Positions 53,905 to 62,965 of a stretch of 64,000 bases of DNA are shown in pieces; the first letter of the stretch is position 1, and every line of letters begins with the position of its first letter. Made by a program: the position numbers and the translations under genes. The stretch is taken from the NCBI GenBank assembly GCA_001769975.1, contig MEPW01000048.1, positions 36,398-100,397 on the forward strand. The letters are read 5' to 3'. The notes under the pieces were generated by a model, which saw only the letters and a list, made by a program, of their open reading frames with translations, was not told the origin of the DNA and ran no database searches. This DNA comes from Bdellovibrionales bacterium RIFOXYA1_FULL_36_14. Its GTDB lineage: Bacteria; Bdellovibrionota; Bacteriovoracia; Bacteriovoracales; Bacteriovoracaceae.

Positions 53905-56900
53905 CTAATTATAGACAATCTTGATGCTACTGTCCCCTTGTGGTGATTTAAAAAGATCAATATTAATGGCAATTTTTCCAGTAAGTTCACGGACGTGGGA
54001 GATAATACCAATTTGTTTGCCTTGGCCTTTAATTTTGCTCAGCACATTCAAGGCATCATCAATTGAATCCTGGTCAAGGTTGCCAAATCCCTCATCGATA
54101 AAAAATGATTCGATATCGGTTTGCCCTTTAGACATTTCCGCTAAACTTAAGGCCATCGCTAGGCTTACTAAAAAAATTTCTCCTCCGGAAAGAGTATGAA
54201 TTTTTCGCAGTTGCCCGTTATGATAGTGGTCGAGAATAAAAAATTCGTTGCCATTGGTTCCACTGACTGTGGTTATTTCATATCTACCAAGATAGAGTTT
54301 TTTTAATTCGTGATTGGTATAGATTAACAATTTTTTCTCTATAAATGAATTTACAAAATTTCTAAAGTCACTAACCCCGATGACTTTAAATAGGTCCAGA
54401 TTCAACAGATGGTTTCGTTGAATTCGTTGGTACTCATTTTGATAACGAGCTAGTAATTTTTCATTTTCCAGGTGGTTTTGAATTTTTAGTTTGGCCTCAA
54501 TAAGCGATACATTGAAATCATGAATAGAATTTTTGATGGATGTGATTAGGGGTAATAGAGATTCATTAATAAACATTTCGATAATAGTCGGCAACTCAAG
54601 AGACATCTTCTCAATATCAATTTGAAGTATTTTTTGATAGGTGTTTTGATAAGTTTCAAAAAGTGAATGACTAGCTTGCTCAATATCTATTTGAGTTGAA
54701 TGAATACCAAATTTTTTTAAGTGCGTGATCAATTCTAGTTGTAAGAGTTTTAAATCTTTTTGGTCATGTTGAAGGTTTTTGATTTTTTCTAAGAGTTGAT
54801 CTTTGCTGCGCTCTTTTTCTCTGGTCTCTTGCAATTGAAGAGCATGAGTTTGTTCCAAAGTACTAAGCTCTTTTTGGAGTTTAATCAGGGTTTGTTCAGG
54901 GTCACTTTCATTGGTTAATACACTAAGCTGTTTGATATTTTCACAATTTTCCAATTGGAGATCGCTTATTTGACAAAGACAGCTGGTTTTTTGCTGAAGG
55001 CTTGCTTGAAGATCCGTTTGAATGGTACCCAGCTCATCTTTTAAAACTATATTTTCCTGGGTTACTTGGGTGTGATAATTTAAAAGAGTCTGGTCAGACT
55101 TAAAAAGCTCGAAGGCATCACTTAATAAAATATGGTAGCGGGGATAATCTTGGGAAATTTTATTTTTAAGTAAATTGATGCTATCGGTTTTGGATTTTAG
55201 TAATATAGTGTTGTTGTGTTTGATATGTTCTAGGTTGGAAAGTTCTACTTGTTCTTTTTTTAAATAACCTGAAATTGATTCAATTTTACTGTTTGACTGA
55301 AGTATTTGGTTTTTTATACTTTCAATTTTTTGAATTATTTTTTCCAGCTCGCTCAGCTCACTTTTAATGATGTCGGGTGGTATATGCTCGGCCGTAAGTT
55401 TTGTAAATTCATGTTCGGCAAGCTCCAAATCGAGACGAAGCCTTTTTCCAAGCTCTTCTTCACGAATAATATTTTCGGTCAGGGTGTTGAGGTCAGCTTG
55501 TTGTTTTTCTATTAAAGTTTGATTAAGGGTGTAACTGCTGGAAGGTATTTCCAACTTGGTATCGAGCAACCGATCACAAACCAGACATTGATGTTTTTGA
55601 TTGCTTTCATGACGGCATATTACAATCGCATTTAATAAGGTATTTTCTTTTAATTGGGCCAATTGCATTTGCAAGTTTTCTCTTATCATGTTGGCCTGTT
55701 GATTAAGGGATTTCAACTCACTTGCCTGATGATTTAAGTTCGAAGTGTTGATTTGTTTTTTTAAAGTCAATGCTTCTAGCTTTTTATGGTTTTCTAGGGA
55801 GGTATGATACTTACTAAGTAAGGTTTGGTGCTTTTGAGTATGAGCTTCAAGGCCTAAGGAATTGAGGGAAGCAGTGTGGTTGCCTAGGAGATTATTTTCC
55901 AACTGAAGTGTTTGGCGGGCTTCGCTTATTTTAGCTTCAATCCTTTGTATTTGCGCTTGGTTGATTTGAGCGCTTTGTTCAAGCAGAAGGTGTTCGTTAG
56001 TTTGCGTTTGAAGTTGATTTAAAAGATCATGCACTTGATGGAGATTGATGGGAGGATCAATTAGGCCGGGATCTTTGGTCTTTTGTAAAAGCAATAATTC
56101 ATCGTTATTTTTAATTTTAGTTAATAGATAGGTTTGTCGGGATTGTTTTTCATCGATATGTTGATTTAAAGCTTGTGCTTGCTGCTCTAGAACTTTGATT
56201 TGGGAGGTGATACTTTTGATTATTTGCTGATATTTAATGGCCTGTTGCAATTGAGGGGCTAAATTTTGGTAACTTTTCTTTTGAGTGTTAAGCGTTTCGG
56301 TTAATTGACAAAGATGGGTATTTGCTTTTTGAAAAATTGCTAAGGCCTGAGTATGTTCATCTTCTCTTCTTTTTAAGTTTTGCGTGGATTCACAATATTT
56401 AACCAGCGTTTGTTTAAGATCTTTAGTTAGCGTTTGCTGTTTAAAGAGCAAATTTAAAATATCCTCATATGTTTGCAAGCGTTTTTGACTAGATTGAATA
56501 ATTTGTTGAAACTGATCGATTTCTTCTTTGGTGTAACCCTTGGTGTTATCGATAAAGGACTGGGTGGTTGCCATTTGGGATTCTAAATCTTTTATTTGAG
56601 CGGCAAGGAATTTACCCATTATAGAAATCTGCTCACAACCATGAAGCTTTTCTAGAATATTTCGTCTTTCACTAAAAGTACTGGTTAAAAATTTGGAAAA
56701 TTCCCCCTGGTTTAAAATGACCGTTTTGGTGAATTGTTCAAAGCTTAAATTGAGCAATTGAGCAGCGGTGCAATCAAGTAAAACATCGTTTTTGGCCAGA
56801 TGTCTTTTAGGTGTTGCTCCCTTTATAGGAGAGAGATCCTTCTTTTTTAATTTTATTTCCCATATGGCAGTATAAATTTCTTGATTGTGTTTAAAAATAA

Positions 56901-57132
56901 GTTTGGCATAGGCATCACTGGCCCCCAGACTAACAAAATCATTGGAGCTTAGGGTTTTTTTATAATTTTTTCCATATAAGGCCAAAGAGATGGCCGTTAA
57001 AATAGAGGATTTACCGGTGCCGGTTTGGCCGGTGATGGCAAATAGATTTTCTTCATTTAAAAAAGCAAAATCAATTTCATGCATACCTTTAAACGAAGTG
57101 ATATTTTTGATGGATAAATGAATCAGCTTCAT
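53905..57132 (-). CDS. sbcC: Exonuclease SbcC (SMC-like ATPase)
   Basis: A 1075-aa ATPase of the SbcCD (Mre11-Rad50-type) nuclease that opens DNA hairpins and trims ends. Walker A GQTGTGKSS lies at about 35-43. Two long coiled coils surround a zinc hook CLVC near residue 515. The ABC signature LSGGE lies near 981 and Walker B SFFIDEGFGNLD near 1007, with the terminal His in GIISHV. Normal length. It overlaps sbcD by 4 bases. Its stop abuts the stop of the convergent member 4 gene. Confidence 0.96.
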   Translation of the reverse strand: MKLIHLSIKNITSFKGMHEIDFAFLNEENLFAITGQTGTGKSSILTAISLALYGKNYKKTLSSNDFVSLGASDAYAKLIFKHNQEIYTAIWEIKLKKKDLSPIKGATPKRHLAKNDVLLDCTAAQLLNLSFEQFTKTVILNQGEFSKFLTSTFSERRNILEKLHGCEQISIMGKFLAAQIKDLESQMATTQSFIDNTKGYTKEEIDQFQQIIQSSQKRLQTYEDILNLLFKQQTLTKDLKQTLVKYCESTQNLKRREDEHTQALAIFQKANTHLCQLTETLNTQKKSYQNLAPQLQQAIKYQQIIKSITSQIKVLEQQAQALNQHIDEKQSRQTYLLTKIKNNDELLLLQKTKDPGLIDPPINLHQVHDLLNQLQTQTNEHLLLEQSAQINQAQIQRIEAKISEARQTLQLENNLLGNHTASLNSLGLEAHTQKHQTLLSKYHTSLENHKKLEALTLKKQINTSNLNHQASELKSLNQQANMIRENLQMQLAQLKENTLLNAIVICRHESNQKHQCLVCDRLLDTKLEIPSSSYTLNQTLIEKQQADLNTLTENIIREEELGKRLRLDLELAEHEFTKLTAEHIPPDIIKSELSELEKIIQKIESIKNQILQSNSKIESISGYLKKEQVELSNLEHIKHNNTILLKSKTDSINLLKNKISQDYPRYHILLSDAFELFKSDQTLLNYHTQVTQENIVLKDELGTIQTDLQASLQQKTSCLCQISDLQLENCENIKQLSVLTNESDPEQTLIKLQKELSTLEQTHALQLQETREKERSKDQLLEKIKNLQHDQKDLKLLQLELITHLKKFGIHSTQIDIEQASHSLFETYQNTYQKILQIDIEKMSLELPTIIEMFINESLLPLITSIKNSIHDFNVSLIEAKLKIQNHLENEKLLARYQNEYQRIQRNHLLNLDLFKVIGVSDFRNFVNSFIEKKLLIYTNHELKKLYLGRYEITTVSGTNGNEFFILDHYHNGQLRKIHTLSGGEIFLVSLAMALSLAEMSKGQTDIESFFIDEGFGNLDQDSIDDALNVLSKIKGQGKQIGIISHVRELTGKIAINIDLFKSPQGDSSIKIVYN

Positions 57133-58403
57133 GAAAGATCCTGAGTATCAGAATCATTAGGTTGATCATGAGAGTTGATGAGCAATTCTTTGAATGAATC
57201 TAAAATCTTGGTATCAATTTGAGTAGTCCCTGAAAACTTTTCTTTATAAAAAAGATGAAAAAGATCGGTTAATTCATAATCATTGAATTCATTTATGTTG
57301 GGTAAAGGCGCCTCTTCTTGGTTTTGCTTGAAATCTGTGTATAAAATAAAATGTTCAATATTATGCTCTAAAAACAATTCTTTGATGGTTTGGGTTAACT
57401 GAGCGTTGGGTAAATCAAGGAGCAGTATTGCTTCAACGATCGGTGATAGTGGGCGATTTGGGTAGTCCTTGGCCACTTGCTTAATGACTTCCTCGTAATT
57501 TGATTGATTAATTTTAATGGATAAAATATCTCTGAACGTGGGAACTGGAATTAATTCTTTTTGGGATTGCATGGTTTGATTTTGATAATCAAGTGTTAAA
57601 AGGGTTACGTGTTTTTGGTTAAATTCATCAAAGCGATATTTTAAAGGGGCACCACAATAGCAAATTTGGCATTGGTCGCATTTAAAATTCATGGTTTTAT
57701 GAATATGTCCCAAGGCCACATAATCAAAATAGGGGACAAAAAGTTTCTTTTTAAAACCCTCGATGCCGGATAAATGGATGATTTGTTCGCTGCCAGAGAG
57801 TTCATAACCCTCAAGGAGATGATGAAGTAACAAGATGTTAAATTGGTTAGGAGCTTTCTCTGGGAGCAAGTTTTTAAATAATTCGTCAAATCGATGATGA
57901 ATGCCAAAATTATCTGATTGATTATCTTCTTGAGTATCGAAGGTCAGAGAGTTTAAATTTAAAATCTCGTGACTTCTAAAATAGGGAATAAGTACTAGGT
58001 TGATTTCCAAGTCGTTATATTTTAGGGTAGCTTTATGCTCAGGTGACAGCACGTTGTGCTCGGTCCAGGCCAGCTTCCCGCATACTAAAACATTTAGATC
58101 TTTAAGTATTTCTTTGGGGGCTTCCAAAAATTTTCCGGAGTCATGATTGCCAGCAATAATATAAGTCAGGCATTTTGATTTTGTACTGAGGTTTTTTAAA
58201 AAATCAAAATAGATTTTGACACTTTCGTTGGATGGAGTTGGTGAGTCAAAAACATCCCCGGAAACTAATAGAATATCAATACCGCTGGAGATAATGAATT
58301 CACTTAGCCAATCAAGAAAAAGTTTTTGCTCATCAAGGCGATCAATTTTAAATAATTTCTTACCTAAATGCCAGTCAGAGGTATGAATAATTTTTAGACC
58401 CAT
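57129..58403 (-). CDS. sbcD: Exonuclease SbcD (Mre11-like nuclease)
   Basis: A 424-aa metallophosphoesterase nuclease subunit. Metal ligands lie in HTSDWHLGKKL, LLVSGDVFDSP, IAGNHDSGKFL, LLHHLLEG and VALGHIHKT. A CDQCQICYC run inside the middle of the protein is Cys-rich. It starts 10 bases after the ricT stop, so the operon is tmk-holB-ricT-sbcD-sbcC. Confidence 0.96.
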   Translation of the reverse strand: MGLKIIHTSDWHLGKKLFKIDRLDEQKLFLDWLSEFIISSGIDILLVSGDVFDSPTPSNESVKIYFDFLKNLSTKSKCLTYIIAGNHDSGKFLEAPKEILKDLNVLVCGKLAWTEHNVLSPEHKATLKYNDLEINLVLIPYFRSHEILNLNSLTFDTQEDNQSDNFGIHHRFDELFKNLLPEKAPNQFNILLLHHLLEGYELSGSEQIIHLSGIEGFKKKLFVPYFDYVALGHIHKTMNFKCDQCQICYCGAPLKYRFDEFNQKHVTLLTLDYQNQTMQSQKELIPVPTFRDILSIKINQSNYEEVIKQVAKDYPNRPLSPIVEAILLLDLPNAQLTQTIKELFLEHNIEHFILYTDFKQNQEEAPLPNINEFNDYELTDLFHLFYKEKFSGTTQIDTKILDSFKELLINSHDQPNDSDTQDLS

Positions 58404-58412
58404 GAAGTATAA

Positions 58413-59765
58413 CTAGTTTCCCTTATTATGCTTATTTTTAAAATGATTACCACCGGATTGATTATTCGTTCTATTTTTATAACGATTAGACTTTGAATAG
58501 TTAGGTCGTTGCTCCCGCTCCCTACCAAACTCTTGCTTTTCTTTATCATGTGATCGTTCTAGTGGAGTGTCTTTTGTCTCTTGTATATCCTGCGTATCTT
58601 GGGAATTTTGGGGGTCTTCATTATTATCCGGGAATTGTTTGGGAAAAATAGTTTGGTAATTATTTTGACAGTGCTTTTCGCATTCACAATCTTGGGGGCA
58701 CACTTTTTCAGGTAGACCAATTATTTGTGAAGTTTCATCGATGATATGATCAAACCTGGAAGGAAAGTCGGGGTTTGTTACATAGGAATCTGGGTTAGAA
58801 AACTCAGTTTTATAATAACGTCTTTTGACTCCGTTACTTGTAATCAGATCAAAGGTGCTTTCTAGTAAATTTAATCTAATGACTTTCCCAATATCTTTGG
58901 ATTTGGTTTGAATGATAGCATTTTCTTTGGGTAGTGATTCTCTTTTTTCAGTATAGTGCTCATTTTCAAAACGCATACAGCATTTTATCTGGCCACAAAC
59001 TCCGTTGATTTTTCCAGGAAGAAGGGTGATATTTTGGTTTTTGGCCATTTTAATACTTACATTGCCATAATCTTTTAAAAAATAGGAACAGCAAGTTTTT
59101 TGGCCACAAGAACTTATGGCCCCCAGACCGGCAGCCCGATCTCTGATTGAAATTTGTCGCAGTTCTATGCGCATTTTAAGTTCACTAACCAAATCCTTAA
59201 CTAAACCACGAAAATCAACTCGGGAAGGAGAGTTAAAATAAAAAACCGCCTTTTTCCCAAATTGGATAATTTCCACATGGGTGATAATCATATCTAATTT
59301 ATGTTTATCAATAAGAGTTTTGCAGATATCCTCAGTTTGTTTTTCTTTATATTCCAGATCATTCTTGGCCTTGATATCGGCTTCGCTGGGGATCTGAGAG
59401 ACGCTTTTAATTGGTTGCATAGATGGATGATAATCCACCTCGTAGGGAAAGGAGTTTACGTAGCCAATTGTCATACCGCGATCACTCATGGCCAAAACTT
59501 TCTGATTATAATTTAATTTCTTCTTACCCAGCAAAAAAGGGTGGCTTTTCGCATTTCCAGGAAAGCGCACATTGATCATGGTTAGCTTTTGGCCCTCTTT
59601 ATATTTAGATTCTGTTCCCTGAGTGGATTCACCATTGTCTTCTGGAAGGGGTGAAAGCTCATCTTCTGTGCTTTCTATTGATTCGTTGAATTCTACAGAA
59701 TCGTTTGGGGTTACCTCAGAATCAATAGGCTCAATATTTTGAATATCGTTATCGTTAGGATGCAT
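58413..59765 (-). CDS. ricT: RicT/YaaT-like PSP1-domain protein with extra C-terminal Cys cluster
   Basis: A 450-aa protein. The N-terminal ~55 residues are acidic. The PSP1 domain (VEIIQFGKKAVFYFNSPSRV to ISIRDRAAGLGAISSCG) is followed by the iron-sulfur Cys regions CGQKTCCSYF and CGQIKCCMRFE known from RicT (YaaT). A further cluster CPQDCECEKHC (C-x3-C-x1-C-x3-C) near 358 is not part of the usual family core as I know it. The C-terminus is a basic Asn/Lys tail. In Bacillus, RicT acts with Y-complex partners in RNA processing; no ricA or ricF is seen here. Between holB and sbcD in one operon. Confidence 0.9.
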   Translation of the reverse strand: MHPNDNDIQNIEPIDSEVTPNDSVEFNESIESTEDELSPLPEDNGESTQGTESKYKEGQKLTMINVRFPGNAKSHPFLLGKKKLNYNQKVLAMSDRGMTIGYVNSFPYEVDYHPSMQPIKSVSQIPSEADIKAKNDLEYKEKQTEDICKTLIDKHKLDMIITHVEIIQFGKKAVFYFNSPSRVDFRGLVKDLVSELKMRIELRQISIRDRAAGLGAISSCGQKTCCSYFLKDYGNVSIKMAKNQNITLLPGKINGVCGQIKCCMRFENEHYTEKRESLPKENAIIQTKSKDIGKVIRLNLLESTFDLITSNGVKRRYYKTEFSNPDSYVTNPDFPSRFDHIIDETSQIIGLPEKVCPQDCECEKHCQNNYQTIFPKQFPDNNEDPQNSQDTQDIQETKDTPLERSHDKEKQEFGREREQRPNYSKSNRYKNRTNNQSGGNHFKNKHNKGN

Positions 59766-59814
59766 ATGTTTAACCAGTTATTAAAGTTAACAAAGAAGAA
59801 TAATCGTGTTTTTT

Positions 59815-60675
59815 TTAAGGTGTGTCAATGCTCACTTTAGCATTATTATAGCTGTCTGATACGGCGCAAAGCATTCCGAGAATGCGATCTTCATTGTTAA
59901 GATTATAATCAACAGAAGTCATAAACCATTTAATTTCATTTAAGGCATTTTCCTTATGTTTAAAGTTGGTATCTAGGGAAGATAAGATATCAATGGCCAA
60001 CTTTCCAAAATTCATGGCTTCAATAGACTTTGTCTTACAACTCTCAATAAATTTAACCTCCGCAATTTCACCACTTAAATATTTAATAAAAATATTGATT
60101 AATACTTTCATATCGGCCTGGTTTTTATATTTTTCTAAAAGATAATTGAATAAATTGGTTTTATCCAAAAGATTAAAATTGATTTGTGAGTCGGAGGTGC
60201 TGGCCAGTTTTAGGTTTAAGGCCCGACTTTCCACCGTTTTAAGCAGCGCTTTGCTAGTGGGATTTAAAAATAAAATGGTAGTATTTTTCCTAGTTTCTTC
60301 CAAAGATTTTAAGAGTTTATTGAGAATCATTTCTGGAATGAGGTGGGCCTGATCCACGATAATAAAGCGCCAGGATAGTTGATAGTTGTTAAAACACAGG
60401 GTTTTAAAAAAAAGTTTGAAATCATCCATCACGTAATGAGTAGAAGTCGGTTCGACAAATAAAATATCAGGGTAATTAAGTTCCCGGACATGCTCAAAAG
60501 ACAGTTGGGTTAGCTGGTTTTCTTTAGAGAGTATGGCCTTTAGAAGTGCGTTTATAAAATTAACTAAATCGTCGGTGGGCCGGTTGGAACCGGCGGACGC
60601 GGTCAGAATATAAAAGTGTCCAAGAGTTTTAGAGTGCCATTTATTTAGAAGTATTTGCAAAAGGTGGCTATTCAC
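59815..60675 (-). CDS. holB: DNA polymerase III delta' subunit
   Basis: A 286-aa clamp-loader subunit, short for the family. Key segment WRFIIVDQAHLIPEMILNKL, then LLKSLEETRKNTTILFLNP and VESRALNLKL, equal to the SRC-type region but with Ala in place of Cys. The P-loop position reads SAGSNRPTDDL with no GKT, as usual for non-ATPase delta'. Its start overlaps tmk by 4 bases. The tmk-holB-ricT order is conserved across distant bacteria. Confidence 0.88.
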   Translation of the reverse strand: MNSHLLQILLNKWHSKTLGHFYILTASAGSNRPTDDLVNFINALLKAILSKENQLTQLSFEHVRELNYPDILFVEPTSTHYVMDDFKLFFKTLCFNNYQLSWRFIIVDQAHLIPEMILNKLLKSLEETRKNTTILFLNPTSKALLKTVESRALNLKLASTSDSQINFNLLDKTNLFNYLLEKYKNQADMKVLINIFIKYLSGEIAEVKFIESCKTKSIEAMNFGKLAIDILSSLDTNFKHKENALNEIKWFMTSVDYNLNNEDRILGMLCAVSDSYNNAKVSIDTP

Positions 60676-61346
60676 TTTATCAATTCTTTTAATTTAAGTT
60701 CAAGCTGCGCACTTACACTTGTTTGATCTTTTTCTCCGTCAATGCTGATAATTCTATGGGGAAAAAGGGCGGCTGCTTCCTCGTATCCTTTCACTAGGGA
60801 TTCATAGAAGGCCAATCCCTTTGATTCAAAATAATCTTTTTTTTGGTTTCGAATTTTTTGTCTTTCCAGGGAGGTTTGGGGAGATATTTTTATATAAAAA
60901 GTTTGGTGCGGGACAATGGTTAGTGGATGATGGCCATGGATTTCCAGCACCGTCTGGGTGCCCAGTTTTCTCGCATATCCCTGGTAAGCAATGGAGCTAT
61001 CAATATAACGATCGCAAATGACGGCGGTGCCATCTTGTTTTAATTTGGGTAAAATAACCTCATATAATAATTGGGCCCTGGAGGAAGCAAAAAGAAAGGC
61101 TTCACTTAAAGGGTGAAGATCCTTTTGACTGTTTAAAATAGCACTCCGAAGTCGCTCCCCAAACTCAGTTCCTCCCGGCTCTCGTAAAAGTAAAACATCG
61201 TATCCTGCTGATTTTAAAAAATTGGAAGCCGTATTGATTTGCGTGGATTTACCAGCTCCTTCAATGCCTTCAAAGCTTAAAAAAAGAGATTTGGCATTGG
61301 CCGAAGTGGTGAAGCGAGATAATAATTCAAAAGGAATTTTTGGCAT
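60672..61346 (-). CDS. tmk: Thymidylate kinase
   Basis: A 224-aa dTMP kinase. P-loop EGIEGAGKSTQ, REPGGTEFGERLR, the DR motif CDRYIDSSIAYQGYAR and a LID region around SLERQKIRNQKKDYFESK. First gene of the tmk-holB-ricT-sbcD-sbcC operon. Confidence 0.96.
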   Translation of the reverse strand: MPKIPFELLSRFTTSANAKSLFLSFEGIEGAGKSTQINTASNFLKSAGYDVLLLREPGGTEFGERLRSAILNSQKDLHPLSEAFLFASSRAQLLYEVILPKLKQDGTAVICDRYIDSSIAYQGYARKLGTQTVLEIHGHHPLTIVPHQTFYIKISPQTSLERQKIRNQKKDYFESKGLAFYESLVKGYEEAAALFPHRIISIDGEKDQTSVSAQLELKLKELIK

Positions 61347-61398
61347 GCAAAAAAATTAGCATAAATCAAACTAAATGACGATGGATTTTGGATTGAAA

Positions 61399-62550
61399 TT
61401 ACTCGGAAGTTTCCGGGGATTCTGGAGCCTGCTCAGCTTCGCTGGATGTTTGATCCAATGTTTCTAAAAAACCTTCTCTGGAATTATGCACGGCATCTTC
61501 GCTGTTTATTTCACCATAATCGCTATTATCTTCACTAATATTAGCACTCAGATCTCTCGAAGGTTCATTTTGAGGGTTACTGACTTCTTTAACCCAAGTA
61601 TTGCCCCTTTCTCTTCTGAAAACATTTTTGGTGCGGGTGTAGGCATTAGTACGCGATGGTCTTCGTTTGTCAATTTGGGTAGGGTTATTTAAGTTATTTC
61701 TTTGGCTTTCAAAATTAGACTTAAACTTGGACGTAGATTTAAAAGATTCGACGTTATTGGATGGTACAGAGGGCGTCTCTGATTTAAACGAGCTGGAGTC
61801 TTCATCCACGATATGGGTAGGCGTAAATAAATCTGTTAGAATAATGAGACCAACAAAGCCTACGATCAAGACCACCAATAAGGCAAAAGGCTTGTTATGT
61901 AACATCAATTTTGAGTGGTTTAAAACTTGTTGGGTAAAAACATGTTGGTCAATTTTAGGTCTTACATTATAGAGATCGGCAATTTGAGAAAAATGACCGG
62001 TCTCCACGGTCTGAGTATTTTCAATCCGCTCGGTAATATTACTAGGTGCCGCTGGTAAGGTGGCAGAAGTTTTATTTCTTCTATCAAACACGTCAAATTT
62101 ATAAATATGTTGCCAGGTTTTTCCACTATCAGTGGAGAGCATGTCAGTTAAAATCAGTTCATTTTGTTGAATTTTATTTCTAATGGTATCCAGATGATAG
62201 GGGCCAACTGGCATCCCATGTTCTAATACAAGTACTTGCTCATTACCTTTGAGATTATTTTCTGCAACGACCTGAGGTTTTCTTCTGGTAAAGAGGGGAT
62301 GTTCAAAAAGATTCATCCACTCGGTTCCACTAAAAGTTCTGATGTGCACATCTTCTGCGATTTGATGATTATGAATTTTTAAAAACTCTTTAAGGTTTTG
62401 ACTCCAAATTGGACCGAGGATTTTCTCATTGAAGCGCAGGTAAAACAATTCTTCAAGAGGTAGCTGGTTTTTTTCAATTTGATTTTCATCAAGCACTAGC
62501 CCGATAAAATCATCCGCAACGATAGGTAAAATTTTAGTGGCTTCTTTCAT
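61399..62550 (-). CDS. GYF-like domain membrane protein
   Basis: A 383-aa protein. Around residues 103-160, VLVLEHGMPVGPYHLDTIRN and LTDMLSTDSGKTWQHIYKF look like a GYF_2-type domain ('G..GPY....l...i..g.l...t'). One membrane helix lies near 218-240 (ALLVVLIVGFVGLIILTDLF). The Ser/Asn/Arg-rich and then acidic C-terminal tail would be periplasmic. Possible role in protein binding at the membrane; function unknown. AAGGA lies 7 bases before the ATG. Confidence 0.72.
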   Translation of the reverse strand: MKEATKILPIVADDFIGLVLDENQIEKNQLPLEELFYLRFNEKILGPIWSQNLKEFLKIHNHQIAEDVHIRTFSGTEWMNLFEHPLFTRRKPQVVAENNLKGNEQVLVLEHGMPVGPYHLDTIRNKIQQNELILTDMLSTDSGKTWQHIYKFDVFDRRNKTSATLPAAPSNITERIENTQTVETGHFSQIADLYNVRPKIDQHVFTQQVLNHSKLMLHNKPFALLVVLIVGFVGLIILTDLFTPTHIVDEDSSSFKSETPSVPSNNVESFKSTSKFKSNFESQRNNLNNPTQIDKRRPSRTNAYTRTKNVFRRERGNTWVKEVSNPQNEPSRDLSANISEDNSDYGEINSEDAVHNSREGFLETLDQTSSEAEQAPESPETSE

Positions 62551-62563
62551 GACAATGTCCTTA

Positions 62564-62591
62564 ATAAAATCCTTCCTTGGATTTTATCGGA
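62564..62591 (-). promoter_or_regulatory. Perfect palindrome overlapping a FliA-like -10 box
   Basis: ATAAAATCC (62564-62572) and GGATTTTAT (62579-62587) form a perfect 9-bp inverted repeat with a 6-base loop. On the minus strand it follows and overlaps TCCGATAA (62584-62591), a FliA-like -10. The matching -35 candidate (CAAAGCAC, 62605-62612 complement) is 13, not 11, bases away, so the promoter call is weak. The repeat could be an operator or a 5' UTR hairpin. Confidence 0.4.
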
Positions 62592-62654
62592 CACGTCATA
62601 AAGAGTGCTTTGTAGGAAATGATTAAAACTGAAAAAGGGAAAAAATTACCGTGT

Positions 62655-62795
62655 CTATTTAATCGAGTACTCGGGGCTTTTAAGATCCATGCTTGGATGT
62701 TTTTTTTCCACAAAGTTAGTGCGAGAGCTGGAGCAGGACTGAAACACGGTTAGAACTAAAACCAAAAAAATGATTGTTAAGATATCTCTTACCAC
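62655..62795 (-). CDS. Small lipoprotein (46 aa)
   Basis: A 46-codon gene with GTG start at 62795, five bases after a perfect GGAGG. It encodes MVRDILTIIFLVLVLTVFQS-C: a short signal and a lipobox-like FQSC with the lipidated Cys at 21, then SSSRTNFVEKKHPS and a short tail ending YSIK. Small lipoproteins of this kind can be envelope anchors or entericidin-like. It lies between the GYF-like gene and the porin gene on the same strand. Confidence 0.65.
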   Translation of the reverse strand: MVRDILTIIFLVLVLTVFQSCSSSRTNFVEKKHPSMDLKSPEYSIK

Positions 62796-62906
62796 CAAAA
62801 CCTCCTTGTTTTGACTGGTTCCCTCTTACCAATCTATGTTGCCAGATTCATGCCAAGAAAAGCACTTGAAATTTCAAGACCCCTGGATTCACTTTGATAC
62901 TGGAGT

Positions 62907-62937
62907 AAAAAAAAGGGCCAATAAATCATTGGCCCTT
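62907..62937 (-). terminator. Intrinsic terminator of the porin-like gene
   Basis: GGGCCAAT (62915-62922) and ATTGGCCC (62928-62935) form an 8-bp perfect stem with flanking A/T pairs. On the minus strand it ends in a T-run. It lies about 30 bases past the stop at 62966. Confidence 0.85.
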
Positions 62938-62965
62938 GAACGTAGAATATTTAGCTTGTCTTTAT

